DNA of 64,000 nucleotides from Berkiella_A sp963976875 (GCA_963976875.1 CAXBML010000002.1:1-64000), one strand, 5' to 3'; counted from the first letter of the stretch, positions 6,973 to 16,454 are shown. Program-made: numbers and translations. The notes: generated by a model from the sequence alone, not told the origin.

Positions 6973-7239
6973 TTAACCTCGGTTTTCTAAGTGTTCAACC
7001 GCTTCAATTGTATTAATCGTATTGGCTAAGCCGATAACCTTTCCAGCTGCGCCAAGCGCCCCAAATGAACCGGTTACGCCGCCACCAATTGTTGCGACCG
7101 CAAAAGCTTCTGGCTCAAAAGGGTGATCTTTATTTTTGAAGGCATAGGTGACTGCGCCAATGATCGTGCCCCAAATAAAAGGAGCAAAAATGAATCCACC
7201 GCTTGCCTGGGAAATTTCTATTTGTGTCAAATCTCTCAT
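6973..7239 (-). CDS. double-glycine leader peptide, glycine/alanine-rich bacteriocin-like
   Basis: 88 residues. The start MRDLTQIEISQASGG is a textbook short double-glycine leader, cleaved after residue 15. The predicted mature peptide of about 73 residues is rich in Gly, Ala, Ile and Val (IIGAVTYAF; IGGGVTGSFGALGAAGKVIG), typical of pore-forming class IIb bacteriocins and microcins. It sits in a group of four small minus-strand genes, with membrane proteins on both sides. No ABC exporter with a C39 peptidase is visible in the window, so export would need a system encoded elsewhere. The leader evidence is strong; activity is inferred. Confidence 0.7.
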   Translation of the reverse strand: MRDLTQIEISQASGGFIFAPFIWGTIIGAVTYAFKNKDHPFEPEAFAVATIGGGVTGSFGALGAAGKVIGLANTINTIEAVEHLENRG

Positions 7240-7270
7240 TTTATACCTGCTTAATTTTATATATATTTTT

Positions 7271-7549
7271 TTATTTCTTCAACTTAATAGCCGCTTTGGC
7301 TTTTAGTAGCTCCGCGGAGCAATTAATTTGTGACTCTATTAGTTTTTGTAAGCTTTGTGCTGGGTTATTTCTCATAACGAGAAGCTCAATGATAAAATAG
7401 ACCAGCAATGCTAGTAGAATGCTTTCTTTATGAATAAAAAAAGCAATTAAGCCAAAAATCAAAGTAATTATTTGTACAAGCCTATAGCATGTATTAATGA
7501 AATTTTGATTTTTAATACGATAGTAATCTTGCACAAATTGATGATGCAT
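7271..7549 (-). CDS. small membrane protein heading the GG-peptide operon
   Basis: 92 residues from the ATG at 7549, chosen because AAAGGAGGAC lies directly upstream, one of the best ribosome-binding sites in the window; an upstream TTG at 7606 has none. A hydrophobic stretch at about 20-55 probably makes two membrane spans, followed by a helical basic tail. It precedes the double-glycine peptide by 31 bases on the same strand. Role unknown; accessory or immunity by context. Confidence 0.6.
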   Translation of the reverse strand: MHHQFVQDYYRIKNQNFINTCYRLVQIITLIFGLIAFFIHKESILLALLVYFIIELLVMRNNPAQSLQKLIESQINCSAELLKAKAAIKLKK

Positions 7550-7939
7550 CTTGTCCTCCTTTTTGCCAGTAATAAGAAATGAGCACATGAAACTCTGCGC
7601 ACACAAAATATCCGCCGACCTAAAATTAGGTTGGTTTTAAAACATAAATTTTAAATAAAAGAGGTCTAAATCACGTTAAAAAACGCAAAGATTTACGATC
7701 ATGCTTTTTTATTTTGGTAAGATGAATTACAATGCGCATAGCCATAGGCTTTAACTCCTAGTGAAAGTTAAGTTTGTGGTTAGTTTCTGCGAGGTGTTCC
7801 AGCACCTCGTAGAAACGTATTCGTGCATACTACCGTATTAATTCTTTTCTGACAATATCTTTCTTTTTGTTTTATCTTCTTTTTTCCTTTCTTAAATAGT
7901 GTCACTATAACGAACAAGAATTTCGCGTGAGGATAGTAA
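7550..7939. other. intergenic region between divergent genes
   Basis: 390 bases. It should hold the promoters for the minus-strand peptide operon and the plus-strand thioesterase. A strong hairpin lies at 7783-7816: GTTTCTGCGAGGTG pairs with CACCTCG-T-AGAAAC around a short loop. It lacks a T tract. GAGGA at 7929-7933 is the thioesterase ribosome-binding site. Nothing else is evident. Confidence 0.5.
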
Positions 7940-8335
7940 ATGAACACCAGTAATATTTTTTCAATTGCATTGAAAGTAAGAGATTATGAATGTGATATGC
8001 AAGGCATTGTAAACAATGCGGTTTACATGAATTACTTTGAACATGCACGACATGAATTTTTAATACAACAAGGTGTAAACTTTAAACAGTTAATAGACAA
8101 AGATGTTTTTTTAATTGCGGTTAAATCAGAAATTGAATTTAAAAAACCATTGCAAGCACAAACATCTTTTATAGTGACATGCGAGTTTAAACAAAAATCA
8201 AAAGTCAGAGTTGTTTTTGAGCAGCAGATCTTAAATATAAATAACGAGATTATGACGATTGGTCGAATGGAGTCTGCTGCGATTAATGGTGCAGGAAAAG
8301 TTCTAAGGCTTAATGCTATTTTTGACTTGTCATAA
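7940..8335 (+). CDS. acyl-CoA thioesterase, 4HBT hotdog family (YbgC/FadM-like)
   Basis: 131 residues, the full family length. Residues 13-35 contain the catalytic helix signature D..G.V.N..Y (Asp19, Gly22, Asn25, Tyr29) with YMNYFEHAR following, as in YbgC/FadM and 4-hydroxybenzoyl-CoA thioesterases. It hydrolyses the thioester bond of acyl-CoA; chain-length preference cannot be read. The gene is monocistronic, faces away from the peptide operon and is not next to tol-pal, so it is probably not the ybgC orthologue. GAGGA precedes the ATG. Confidence 0.85.
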   Translation: MNTSNIFSIALKVRDYECDMQGIVNNAVYMNYFEHARHEFLIQQGVNFKQLIDKDVFLIAVKSEIEFKKPLQAQTSFIVTCEFKQKSKVRVVFEQQILNINNEIMTIGRMESAAINGAGKVLRLNAIFDLS

Positions 8336-8451
8336 ACGAAAAGTTAGTTAAGAATTTTTTAGGCGCAGGTTTTTCCTTCTACGCAGATACAGCATAACGA
8401 TGTCATCTGAAAAAAACTTTCGCTTGGTATCAGGGTATCTCTCTTCATGGT

Positions 8452-9570
8452 TTAAAGCCGCAGGGAAATTTTATCGGTCTTTTTCTGATGGGATTCTACC
8501 TTGGTCCGGAAATTTGACTCCATTACGGCTTGTGTTTTGACTATTGCATTGATCATGAGTGGACTTAAAGCAGAATGACTGGCACCATCCACCATGATCA
8601 TTAAACCATTTTGGGCCGCTGAAGTGATTTTTACCGAATTGATAGGGTAACAATTACGATCATGGCGTCCATGTAAACAAATAATTGGGGCTATGATATT
8701 TTTTACCAATTCGAGTAGACGTTTTTCACCCAGAAAGTAATTATTTTGAACATAATGAAAGATCAATTTATAAATATTAGACTCAAGCTCAATATCTCTG
8801 GTTTTGACTTTAGAGTCAGCGCGTACAGTAGAAAATGCATCATTCATATTAGAGAATCTTGTCATGTACTTTATGCGCTCAGCTTCATCTTTACTAAGCA
8901 CAATTTTCTCATAAAGAGTCTTAACCAAGTCCTGCTTTTGCTCATCAGATAAATCTTCTACTAGATTAGACCAATAATCTGAAAATTGTTCCGGGCCCGT
9001 AATATGCAGTTTACGGACAAAACCAGATCTATCACCATTCGTAGGACCTCGCAGCAAAATATAATCAACCATCTCAGGGTAGGTGCCGGCGAAAACCAAC
9101 CCCAATGCCCCACCCCAAGAGTGGCCCTGCACAGCAACCTTGTTTATTTTTAAATGGTTTAAAACAGCTTTTAAATCATTAACTAATGCACTTGTATTAT
9201 TATTTTCAAGGTGACCTGTCGGTTTTGATTTCCCACAGCCTCTTTGATGGACAAAAATAATATAATTTTTAGTTGGGTCGATAAGCTGTCGATACTCTGC
9301 AACGGGCACACCAGGTCCACCATGTACTAGTAACACAGCCGGGAGGGTAGGATCGCCAAACGTTTCATACCAAACGGAATGCCCACTATCTCGCGTTAAA
9401 CTGCCCATTTTTACCGGCTGAGACAATGGGTATGCTGCTTGAAGGGAGCTTGGAGCTGGATTGAAAGTGACGATACGACTGTGGCACGGCCCAAATTTTG
9501 AAAATATTTTATGTAAAGAGATATCTGGACTTGTTTTTTTTGATTGATTTTTGAATTGGGGTAATAACAT
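8452..9570 (-). CDS. alpha/beta hydrolase, proline iminopeptidase family (S33)
   Basis: 372 residues. HGGPG at 83-87 is the oxyanion-hole motif typical of proline iminopeptidases, GHSWGG at 149-154 holds the nucleophile Ser151, GRHDRNC near 310 supplies the acid and GASHSA near 338 the His. The family removes N-terminal proline (or other residues) from peptides. Compared with the usual 310-320 residues, about 50 extra N-terminal residues precede the catalytic domain; they are Lys/Ser/Pro-rich and not a clear signal peptide. The gene is monocistronic, with no good ribosome-binding site before the ATG. The substrate may differ from proline peptides. Confidence 0.8.
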   Translation of the reverse strand: MLLPQFKNQSKKTSPDISLHKIFSKFGPCHSRIVTFNPAPSSLQAAYPLSQPVKMGSLTRDSGHSVWYETFGDPTLPAVLLVHGGPGVPVAEYRQLIDPTKNYIIFVHQRGCGKSKPTGHLENNNTSALVNDLKAVLNHLKINKVAVQGHSWGGALGLVFAGTYPEMVDYILLRGPTNGDRSGFVRKLHITGPEQFSDYWSNLVEDLSDEQKQDLVKTLYEKIVLSKDEAERIKYMTRFSNMNDAFSTVRADSKVKTRDIELESNIYKLIFHYVQNNYFLGEKRLLELVKNIIAPIICLHGRHDRNCYPINSVKITSAAQNGLMIMVDGASHSALSPLMINAIVKTQAVMESNFRTKVESHQKKTDKISLRL

Positions 9571-9877
9571 AATATTCTTTATTATTTTTCAGTAATGTTT
9601 TTAAGTTGTAATCTATAGATCCTAACCTAAATTACTCATTTTTTAAATTGTAAAACAAATAACCCACAGAACACCCACAAAATCAGCATTACCCTGGACT
9701 GTCGATATTAATTTGACTGTCCTGTGGGCCTTTACTTTTATTGTTGCCGTCTATATTAAGAGTTTCTGAGCAGCTGGTATCATAGCAAGCATTAGAGTTT
9801 GTGTCATATAGATACTTATTATCCCACAATATTGGATAGCAAAAGATGTGCTAGCTCAAGTGAGGATAATTATGATT
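9571..9877. other. intergenic region
   Basis: 307 bases. The only structure I see is an interrupted inverted repeat: CCCACAGAACA at about 9663-9673 against TGTCCTGTGGG at about 9718-9728. The TGTCCTGT core resembles the short repeats around the transposase at 25.8 kb. No gene is visible. Confidence 0.35.
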
Positions 9878-10858
9878 TTAGAACTTCAACTTTGGTTTGG
9901 GCTTAAGATCAGCTTCTTCTATTTTGTTAAAAGTATCCATTAATGAAGATCTCTGGTTAATTGCAGAATGTGCTTGAATTTTTTCTTGCAGGCTTTCCAC
10001 GACAGTATCAATTGAAGGTCGTTTTGAACTATCTGTTTCAAGCATTGAATAAAATATTACGTTAGGTAACATTAGTTCTTTCTTTAAAACACAACCAAAA
10101 GTAAATATATCTGAAGCATAGGAATAGGTATGCATCTTATGTGCATCTCGCTGGGATAGTTCAGGAGCAGCAAAACCTGGGGTGACAAGAGCGTATCGTG
10201 ACTTTTTTTCGGTCCGTCCAGGCTCTAATATTTTACCAAAGTTGAAGTCTATAGCTGTTACTTTATGAGGTTTAGTGCTATTTGGGTCATAGATAAAATT
10301 ATCTAGTTTTAGATCTCCATGAACAATATTATTACGATGCAGATATTGAATTTCTTTCGCAATCATATAAGCCGCAATGAGTCGATCAAGCTCTGATACC
10401 TTATGCTTGTTATTCTGTCCTAAATGTTCTTTTTTTAAGAATTTAGTCATAGTGATTCCTGGAATCAGTTCTTGAAAAACATACCTTTTTTTATTAACGT
10501 TTCCCATCGATTCAAATTTTCTAATTGTTGGGAGCGAGCGCTCAGCCGAGCCTAGCAACCGACCCAATTTTTGTAATATATCCGCTTCGCCAGCAGCATC
10601 ATAGTAGTCTGGATCTAAACGTAATATTTTTACTGCGCAGGGGGTATCACCGTCTTTCATGATGGCTTGCTTTACTTTGGCTTCGCCTCCGGTGCCGAGT
10701 TCTTTTTTCGTAAGCGCATAGATTTTGCCATTTGTATCTTTTACAAAAGACTTTTTAGCTTTTGAGTACTTGACAGCCTCAGAATTTGATTCATGATTAA
10801 AAAAGGCTTGAGCGGCGTCCCAAGAAATAGACTTGTTTTTTGCTAAAAAATTTAACAT
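9878..10858 (-). CDS. eukaryotic-like Ser/Thr protein kinase, effector candidate
   Basis: 326 residues containing a complete kinase fold. The glycine loop is GTGGEAKV (55-62), the ATP-binding Lys is Lys77 in CAVKIL, the catalytic loop is HGDLKLDN (180-187), the metal motif is DFN in place of DFG (204-206), and APE is at 231-233. All key catalytic residues (K, D, N, D) are present, so activity is likely. There is no transmembrane or PASTA segment, unlike housekeeping PknB kinases; the protein is cytosolic and ends in a Lys/Pro tail. Soluble kinases of this kind in Legionella-like bacteria are often secreted effectors. A second such kinase lies at 19442. No secretion signal can be proven. Confidence 0.85.
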   Translation of the reverse strand: MLNFLAKNKSISWDAAQAFFNHESNSEAVKYSKAKKSFVKDTNGKIYALTKKELGTGGEAKVKQAIMKDGDTPCAVKILRLDPDYYDAAGEADILQKLGRLLGSAERSLPTIRKFESMGNVNKKRYVFQELIPGITMTKFLKKEHLGQNNKHKVSELDRLIAAYMIAKEIQYLHRNNIVHGDLKLDNFIYDPNSTKPHKVTAIDFNFGKILEPGRTEKKSRYALVTPGFAAPELSQRDAHKMHTYSYASDIFTFGCVLKKELMLPNVIFYSMLETDSSKRPSIDTVVESLQEKIQAHSAINQRSSLMDTFNKIEEADLKPKPKLKF

Positions 10859-11076
10859 GGCTTTGTGCCCCTTCCCACAATTATTTAAATATTATTATGG
10901 GCTAAGGATACCGAACCAAAGGGGGCAAGTATAACAAAAAGCGATGGCCGTATAAATGAGCAGATAAAGTGGCATAAAGAGGTATATTGGGGGCAATTTA
11001 TATGCTCAAAATAATATCCCCACACTCAATGGACATTATTAGAGAATATCGAGCTTTGAGTGCAGGGCTTGTATAG

Positions 11077-13389
11077 TTACTTCGGCCGGCTTGAAGGCTT
11101 AGTTTCCGGGTCTACTTGCTCTGGGGTTTCTTGTTTTTTTTCTGTAGGCTTTTGAGAGTCAGTACCATGGGCTTCTTGCATAAGTGTATCTGGATCTTGT
11201 TTTTGAGCTGGCATTGGACCATTGTCCGGCTGAATATCATTCGCCGATGCTGAAGAAGTCTTGTTGCTAAACAAAAGTGAGTCCGGTCTATAGGGTCTCG
11301 CCACTTCTGCTGTTTTCCAATGTCTAGGGGGGGCGGCAGCCTGCCATTCGGTTTTTGGAAGCGGTGAAGGTTGCTCAGGTGCTGCTGATTGTTCTAATTC
11401 ACTGGATTTAGCCGGAGAATCACTGACCAAGGCGCTGTCGAACTTCTCGCTCATATTAGACGAGTCACTATTATTTCTACTGCTTTCCTTGCTAGAAGGG
11501 GGAGATGGGTTAGAAGCAGAATGCTCCATTCTGGGAGGCGCAGAGTGGGGCGTTTTATCCTTAGTGCTGGATGTTCTTTTTCTTTTGAAGGGTTTAAGGG
11601 AGCTGATTCTGTCTCGGATGCTTATTTTGGGAGTTGAGGGGGTGCTTATCGTTTGGGATAATTTACTTTTGCTGTCACTAATTTTTTCTTTAGTGGCGTT
11701 TAAGCTTTCCAGTTCCTTGCTAAAACGAGCAACCTGTTCCTCTGACTTTAGCTTTTCAGCCTTAAATCCATTTATTTTTTCCTCATTATCTGTTTCTTTA
11801 ATTTGAGCCTCAAATTTTACGATATCTTTTCCATACGCTTTTATTTGATAATTTAAGTGTTTCTCCTGTTTGTCTAATAATGATTGAGTTTTTTTATCAA
11901 CACTCGCTACTAGACTAGAAAGATTGTTTCTTTGTTCTTGACCCAGCTCCAGCTCTTCAGTTGACTTGTCGGCCAAATTTTCAAGAATTGTACTGTATGC
12001 TTCTATGCCAGTTAATTTAGTGCCACTTGAATTCTTAATTGTTAAATTAGCTGGCAATTTATAAGTGCTATTATTTTTGCTTTTAAATGAGTCAAAAGAT
12101 TTTATTTGCTCGGAAAGCGTATTACCAGACTCATTAAGGGATTGATAATTTACTGGGTAGGCTAAACTTTCTATTTTATGCTTAGTCTCAGGGCTGTCTA
12201 AATCAAATTGACTAGCATCAATTAGCTTATTATTTAACTCTTCTGAAAAGCTGTTATTATGAGTCTTTTTGTAAGAGACGACTATATCATTGTAAAGTTC
12301 ATCCAATGCAAGATTTCTGGAAACTTTATCCGGAGTGGCATTTACAAGTTCAATTTTAGCCGAAAGCATAGGGCCTTGTGGAATATAAGAACCAGTCTTT
12401 TCTGCGTCAATTGTTTCTCGATAGTTTGCCGCTCGGTTAGATATCTCGAATAGCGTGTTAATTTTATCTAATTTGTCTTTGTAATCCTTACTTAACTCAT
12501 CATTTATCTTTAGTGGATTAAGGTGATATGAAAGTAATGCTGAGTTTATTGCTACAGCTGTATGATAATCTTTTGCTTTAATGCATTCCGAGGCAACATC
12601 AATCGCATATTTAAAGTGATTAACTGCTTCGCTCTTGCTAGCTGAGTTGCATATTTTCTCTAAAAAATATTTTTGTGTATTGTTAAGGTGCGCTTTAAAG
12701 GCGGTATTTGTAGAATTCCCTTCTTTACTTAATACAGCAAAGTCAGCCCTGCTAAGTGCCGTAAACAACGCACCACTGTTGTTCATTAACTGCATAGCCT
12801 CATCTTTAGGCCTGGTTCGCTCTTTTGCTTCGGTCTTATCCATTCGTGCTTGAACATCGTTAGTAGAAGCTGGTGTGGGAGGTGTACTTTCTTCAATTGC
12901 TTCTTCCGGGGGAAGACGCCGCCCAATCCCCACACTTTCTTTTCGTCGTGTTTGCGAGGGTGATGCTTTCGTAAAGGCTGAAGATGCAGAGGCAGCATTA
13001 TCATCCGCATCAGAAGGCACCGATGGTAGCGGCTCGCTAGAGGAAGCCTCTTTGGGTGGCGTGCCGGGTATAGGTGGCAAAGGCTTACTGGGACGTGGTG
13101 GCCGAGGTGGTGGTGTTCGTGGGGAAGTTTCTGTTGTTGAGCTTCCAGGGACAGCTCTGTCTGCAGCAGAAGAGGGTACCTCAGGTAACGGGCGATTAGG
13201 TGGGCTGCTGGAAGCAGCATCTGCGGTTGATTCGTCGGGACGTCGTGGCCTGGGTGGCGGAGGCGTACTTGGGAAAACAGTTTTTCTAACTCTATCCGCT
13301 CCTTCTACCCGACGAGCTCTAGCCCGACCCGTTTGCTTAGGGCTACCTGCCTTATTTTCTTCAGTTTTTTTGGAGCCTTCATCAGACAT
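11077..13389 (-). CDS. proline-rich protein with RasGEF-like domain, effector candidate
   Basis: 770 residues from the ATG at 13389 (GGTGA upstream); an in-frame GTG at 13410 is less likely. Residues 1-190 are disordered and Pro/Ser-rich, with RPLPEVP and KPLPPIP motifs that fit class I SH3 ligands (+xxPxxP). Residues about 198-388 read as a RasGEF (CDC25-homology) domain: helix HFKYAIDVASECIKAKDYHT, the stretch INSALLS, then YRETIDAEKTGSYIP and LSAKIELVNATPD, aligning with the family's N(Y)..YRE...CIP.LG..L.DL....G.PD pattern. Residues about 490-580 form a long coiled coil, and the tail is again disordered and charged. RasGEF domains are eukaryotic and also known in Legionella effectors such as LegG2, so a host GTPase target is likely. 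Assignment is by pattern only. Confidence 0.65.
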   Translation of the reverse strand: MSDEGSKKTEENKAGSPKQTGRARARRVEGADRVRKTVFPSTPPPPRPRRPDESTADAASSSPPNRPLPEVPSSAADRAVPGSSTTETSPRTPPPRPPRPSKPLPPIPGTPPKEASSSEPLPSVPSDADDNAASASSAFTKASPSQTRRKESVGIGRRLPPEEAIEESTPPTPASTNDVQARMDKTEAKERTRPKDEAMQLMNNSGALFTALSRADFAVLSKEGNSTNTAFKAHLNNTQKYFLEKICNSASKSEAVNHFKYAIDVASECIKAKDYHTAVAINSALLSYHLNPLKINDELSKDYKDKLDKINTLFEISNRAANYRETIDAEKTGSYIPQGPMLSAKIELVNATPDKVSRNLALDELYNDIVVSYKKTHNNSFSEELNNKLIDASQFDLDSPETKHKIESLAYPVNYQSLNESGNTLSEQIKSFDSFKSKNNSTYKLPANLTIKNSSGTKLTGIEAYSTILENLADKSTEELELGQEQRNNLSSLVASVDKKTQSLLDKQEKHLNYQIKAYGKDIVKFEAQIKETDNEEKINGFKAEKLKSEEQVARFSKELESLNATKEKISDSKSKLSQTISTPSTPKISIRDRISSLKPFKRKRTSSTKDKTPHSAPPRMEHSASNPSPPSSKESSRNNSDSSNMSEKFDSALVSDSPAKSSELEQSAAPEQPSPLPKTEWQAAAPPRHWKTAEVARPYRPDSLLFSNKTSSASANDIQPDNGPMPAQKQDPDTLMQEAHGTDSQKPTEKKQETPEQVDPETKPSSRPK

Positions 13390-13410
13390 AACTTCACCAA
13401 ATATCTGCAC

Positions 13411-13906
13411 TATGTGCTAATTAGACAAATGGATTTAAACAAAGTTCCCCATATATACAGTCATTTAGTGTATTTGCATTATGATGATTTGCGGCATAAC
13501 AAGCTCTTTTTTGGATTTAGTACGTTATTATGCCTTCTATGTGTAAAGTCTATTTAGGATGGTTTTTAACTTGATAAATGGGGGGGGCGGTTTTTCCCTG
13601 ACGAATCAAGGATGAAAGAATTTTCAGTACACTCATTGTAATACGTTTGAGCAAGCAAAAAAGCGTAGAAAAAAACGGATTAAAATCTGATAATATGTCA
13701 CAAAACAAGTTGTGAATTTAAAAATATAAAGCTGTTATTTGGATAACAACAGTTGTATGTATGAATTATATCTATTGGCAATAATGGGTAGTCAGAAGTC
13801 ATATGTGTCGGATACCTTGTTAATCTAGTGCCACACGCTTGCATCACTAAGTAGTACTATGTCACTAGATTGGCTTTAATGTGATTTATATTTTGGGAGA
13901 GGTTAA
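13411..13906. other. intergenic region between divergent genes
   Basis: 496 bases without a gene. An interrupted inverted repeat (ATCTAGTG 13823-13830 and CACTAGAT 13863-13870) lies 36 bases before the antiporter start and could be an operator. A run of eight G is at about 13580. GAGAGG at about 13897 is the antiporter ribosome-binding site. Confidence 0.4.
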
Positions 13907-15514
13907 GTGGTGGAAGTGACGGTTGTTATTATAGCCTTGCTAGCAGGTGTTATCTTTAAATCGATGAGGCTGCCACCAATGGTGGGTTTTCTTGCCGCTG
14001 GGTTTGCGCTCATGCCAATGCAAGGCCTGTTACCAGAATTAGCAGGTGTTGATTTTACGCCTTTTGTTAATGCGGGTGTGACGTTACTACTTTTTTGTAT
14101 CGGCCTGAAATTAGAGTTGAGAACCTTATTTCGACCTTTTGTATGGGGAGTCACCTCCGCCCATATGCTGTCGCTAGTATTGATATATTCTGGTGTTTTA
14201 CTGGTGCTGAAAATAGTCGGCTGGACATTGCTAAAAGACCTGTCTTGGAGTCAAGGTTTGACGATTGGTTTTGCCCTGAGCTTTTCTTCCACAGTATTTG
14301 CCGTAAAAGTACTGGAAGAACGCGGAGAAATGGCAGCGATGCATGGTAAGGCGGCCATTGGTGTGTTGGTCATGCAGGATATCTTTGCTGTTATTTATCT
14401 TACGATGGTATCTGGAAAAATTCCATCAATATATGCGCCTTTAGTCTTATTGTTGATTCCAGCGAGAGGCTTGCTAGTGGCTTTACTGAAACGGTGTGGC
14501 CACTCTGAGCTGTTAGTTTTAGCTGGCTTTGCCATAGCTTTTGGCGCTTACGCTTTATTCGACTTGGTAGGGTTAAAAGGTGACTTGGGTGCCCTATTTG
14601 TAGGTGCAGTTCTGGCAAGCTCCGACAAAGGTAAGGAGCTGGTTAAGTCGCTCATGACGATTAAAGATTTATTATTGGTTGGTTTTTTCCTTTCTATTGG
14701 TCAGTACGGTTTGCCTTCTGATAATGCCTGGTTAATGGCATTTGTGCTCACCGCGTTGGTGCTCATTAAACCTCTTTTATTCTTCCTTTTATTTGCTCGG
14801 TTCAAGTTACGTGCACAAACAGCCTTTTTGGGAGGGCTGGCATTAAACCACTATAGTGAATTTGGCTTAATTGTGTTATCAATCGCTGTGGCTGAAGGGA
14901 TATTACCTCATACCTGGTTAGTCATTCTTGCTCTGGCCTTGTCGTTTAGCTTTGTCATTAGTTCGCTCATTAATTTGTATAGCCATAAATTATATACCTT
15001 TTGGATTGGTTGGTTGGTGCGGTTTCAAACACCTAACAGAGTGCTTGAAGAGCAGGCTATTGATATTGGTAATGCCAAAATATTGATTGCAGGTATGGGG
15101 CTCATCGGCACGGGTGCTTATGATTATTTGATAGAGCACTATGGTGACACTTTGGTTGGTATTGAAGAGAGTCCGTTAAAAGTAGATGCTCATAATAACT
15201 TGGGGCGTCGAGTTGTGCTGGGCGATGTGTCTGATCGCGATTTATGGAAACGTTTGCCTATTAATCAAGTCAAAAAAGTCATTTTGGCATTTAGCAACCA
15301 CGCAGAAACGGTGTTGGTCACAAATGAGCTTAGGGAAATAGGCTATACTGGAGTCGTGGCTGCAGTCGCAAAATTTGATGATCACTTAGAAGAATTAAGG
15401 TCATTAGGTGTCATTGCATTTAACTTTTACTCAGAAGCCGGTGCTGGTTTTGCTGAGCATGTTATGGCGCATATTGCAGGAAGCGATGGCGCAGCAGCTG
15501 GAGTTGATAAATAG
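13907..15514 (+). CDS. CPA2-family cation:proton antiporter with TrkA-N domain (Kef/YbaL type)
   Basis: 535 residues, starting with GTG (GAGAGG six bases upstream). Residues 1-360 hold about 12 transmembrane segments with the conserved VLVMQDIFAV motif near 150. Residues about 385-520 form a Rossmann-type TrkA-N domain (ILIAGMGLIGTGAYDYLI; VVLGDVSDRDLWKRL). The protein exchanges K+ or Na+ for protons across the inner membrane and is gated by nucleotide or NAD binding to the C-terminal domain. It lacks the TrkA-C domain of some relatives. Monocistronic. Confidence 0.85.
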   Translation: MVEVTVVIIALLAGVIFKSMRLPPMVGFLAAGFALMPMQGLLPELAGVDFTPFVNAGVTLLLFCIGLKLELRTLFRPFVWGVTSAHMLSLVLIYSGVLLVLKIVGWTLLKDLSWSQGLTIGFALSFSSTVFAVKVLEERGEMAAMHGKAAIGVLVMQDIFAVIYLTMVSGKIPSIYAPLVLLLIPARGLLVALLKRCGHSELLVLAGFAIAFGAYALFDLVGLKGDLGALFVGAVLASSDKGKELVKSLMTIKDLLLVGFFLSIGQYGLPSDNAWLMAFVLTALVLIKPLLFFLLFARFKLRAQTAFLGGLALNHYSEFGLIVLSIAVAEGILPHTWLVILALALSFSFVISSLINLYSHKLYTFWIGWLVRFQTPNRVLEEQAIDIGNAKILIAGMGLIGTGAYDYLIEHYGDTLVGIEESPLKVDAHNNLGRRVVLGDVSDRDLWKRLPINQVKKVILAFSNHAETVLVTNELREIGYTGVVAAVAKFDDHLEELRSLGVIAFNFYSEAGAGFAEHVMAHIAGSDGAAAGVDK

Positions 15515-15589
15515 AAAGGATAGCTCACTTATATCGAACTTTTGAAGCGGCAAAATCAACAGGATATCCAGATTAGAGTTTATTGCAAA

Positions 15590-15625
15590 CATTCTTCCGC
15601 CTACCAATGTTGAGAGGTAAGCGGA
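15590..15625. repeat. extragenic palindrome
   Basis: TTCCGCCTACC pairs with a diverged AGGTAAGCGGAGG around a short loop (about 15594-15621), between convergent genes. It resembles the hairpin part of the REP-like element at 6353. It may end transcription from either side but has no T tract. Confidence 0.4.
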
Positions 15626-15689
15626 GGATGGATGCAGTTTAAATAAAGATAACTACTATTTAGGGCAATGTCGTCGGAAGCTATGCCAC

Positions 15690-16454
15690 TTAAACCAAGG
15701 ACTGTTGCGCTTGTGTTTTTTTCGAGCGAGGGTTAGTCTTTTTACGCTTTGTGTAAGCGATCTTCGTTATCTTGCTATTCCGAACAATATATTCAACGCG
15801 CTCTGTATGTTTGTTGATTTGGGTAGTATCTGTTTTGCATAAAGTGAGTATAAAGCAGATATGCTCTCTTTTGATGGTTTGGTAGAGTTCATGTTCAATC
15901 AATTCTTTATTATCCTCAAGCCAACCCTCTTCTTCTTTGCTAAGCGCTTCATCTGCTGCACCAAAAAAGAATATATTGAGGCGGGTCTCACCTATGGCAA
16001 AGTGATAGCCCATTTCGTCTACACAATCTTCGGCGAAAATATTTTTGTCTATTAAGCTTTCCAGCAAATCTACCTGTTCCTGTGATATATCTGTTTTGTC
16101 CTCCATAATATTTGGATAGACGGTCGTATTTTGGCGTAGCTCCCAACTCATGTTTTCGGGTAAAACAAATAGACTGAAATAATCGTCATTCGTTAATTTA
16201 CCAGTGATATCGATGCCATTCGGTAGAACAAAGCCATAACCATTCACGGATCCATTGTTTAGCAAATTCGAGACGAGATAAAATTCGGCGGTGGTTATTT
16301 CACTTTCAATGATATCCAGTTTATTTGTTATAAACGCTAATTGCTTAAACAGGAAAGAAGCGACATTAGACAGTAGTAAAACTAGCTTGTAAAATATGAT
16401 GCAAAAAAGACCTATCATAAATAAAGCGAGTATGAGTTGTATTAAGGATGACAT
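15690..16454 (-). CDS. hypothetical protein with N-terminal membrane anchor
   Basis: 254 residues. Residues 1-40 contain one long hydrophobic segment, and the remaining cytosolic part is acidic apart from a Lys/Arg-rich tail (about 235-254). No motif or family recognised. It is a single minus-strand gene between the antiporter and another unknown. The basic tail after an acidic body could be a nucleic-acid or membrane contact, but that is speculation. Confidence 0.6.
   Translation of the reverse strand: MSSLIQLILALFMIGLFCIIFYKLVLLLSNVASFLFKQLAFITNKLDIIESEITTAEFYLVSNLLNNGSVNGYGFVLPNGIDITGKLTNDDYFSLFVLPENMSWELRQNTTVYPNIMEDKTDISQEQVDLLESLIDKNIFAEDCVDEMGYHFAIGETRLNIFFFGAADEALSKEEEGWLEDNKELIEHELYQTIKREHICFILTLCKTDTTQINKHTERVEYIVRNSKITKIAYTKRKKTNPRSKKTQAQQSLV

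Noticed and set aside
12875..13420. 181-residue plus-strand frame opposite the proline-rich gene
   Set aside because: It is the antisense of Pro/Ser-rich codons, giving Gly/Arg/Glu-rich text with no ribosome-binding site; the minus frame has the RasGEF-like domain.
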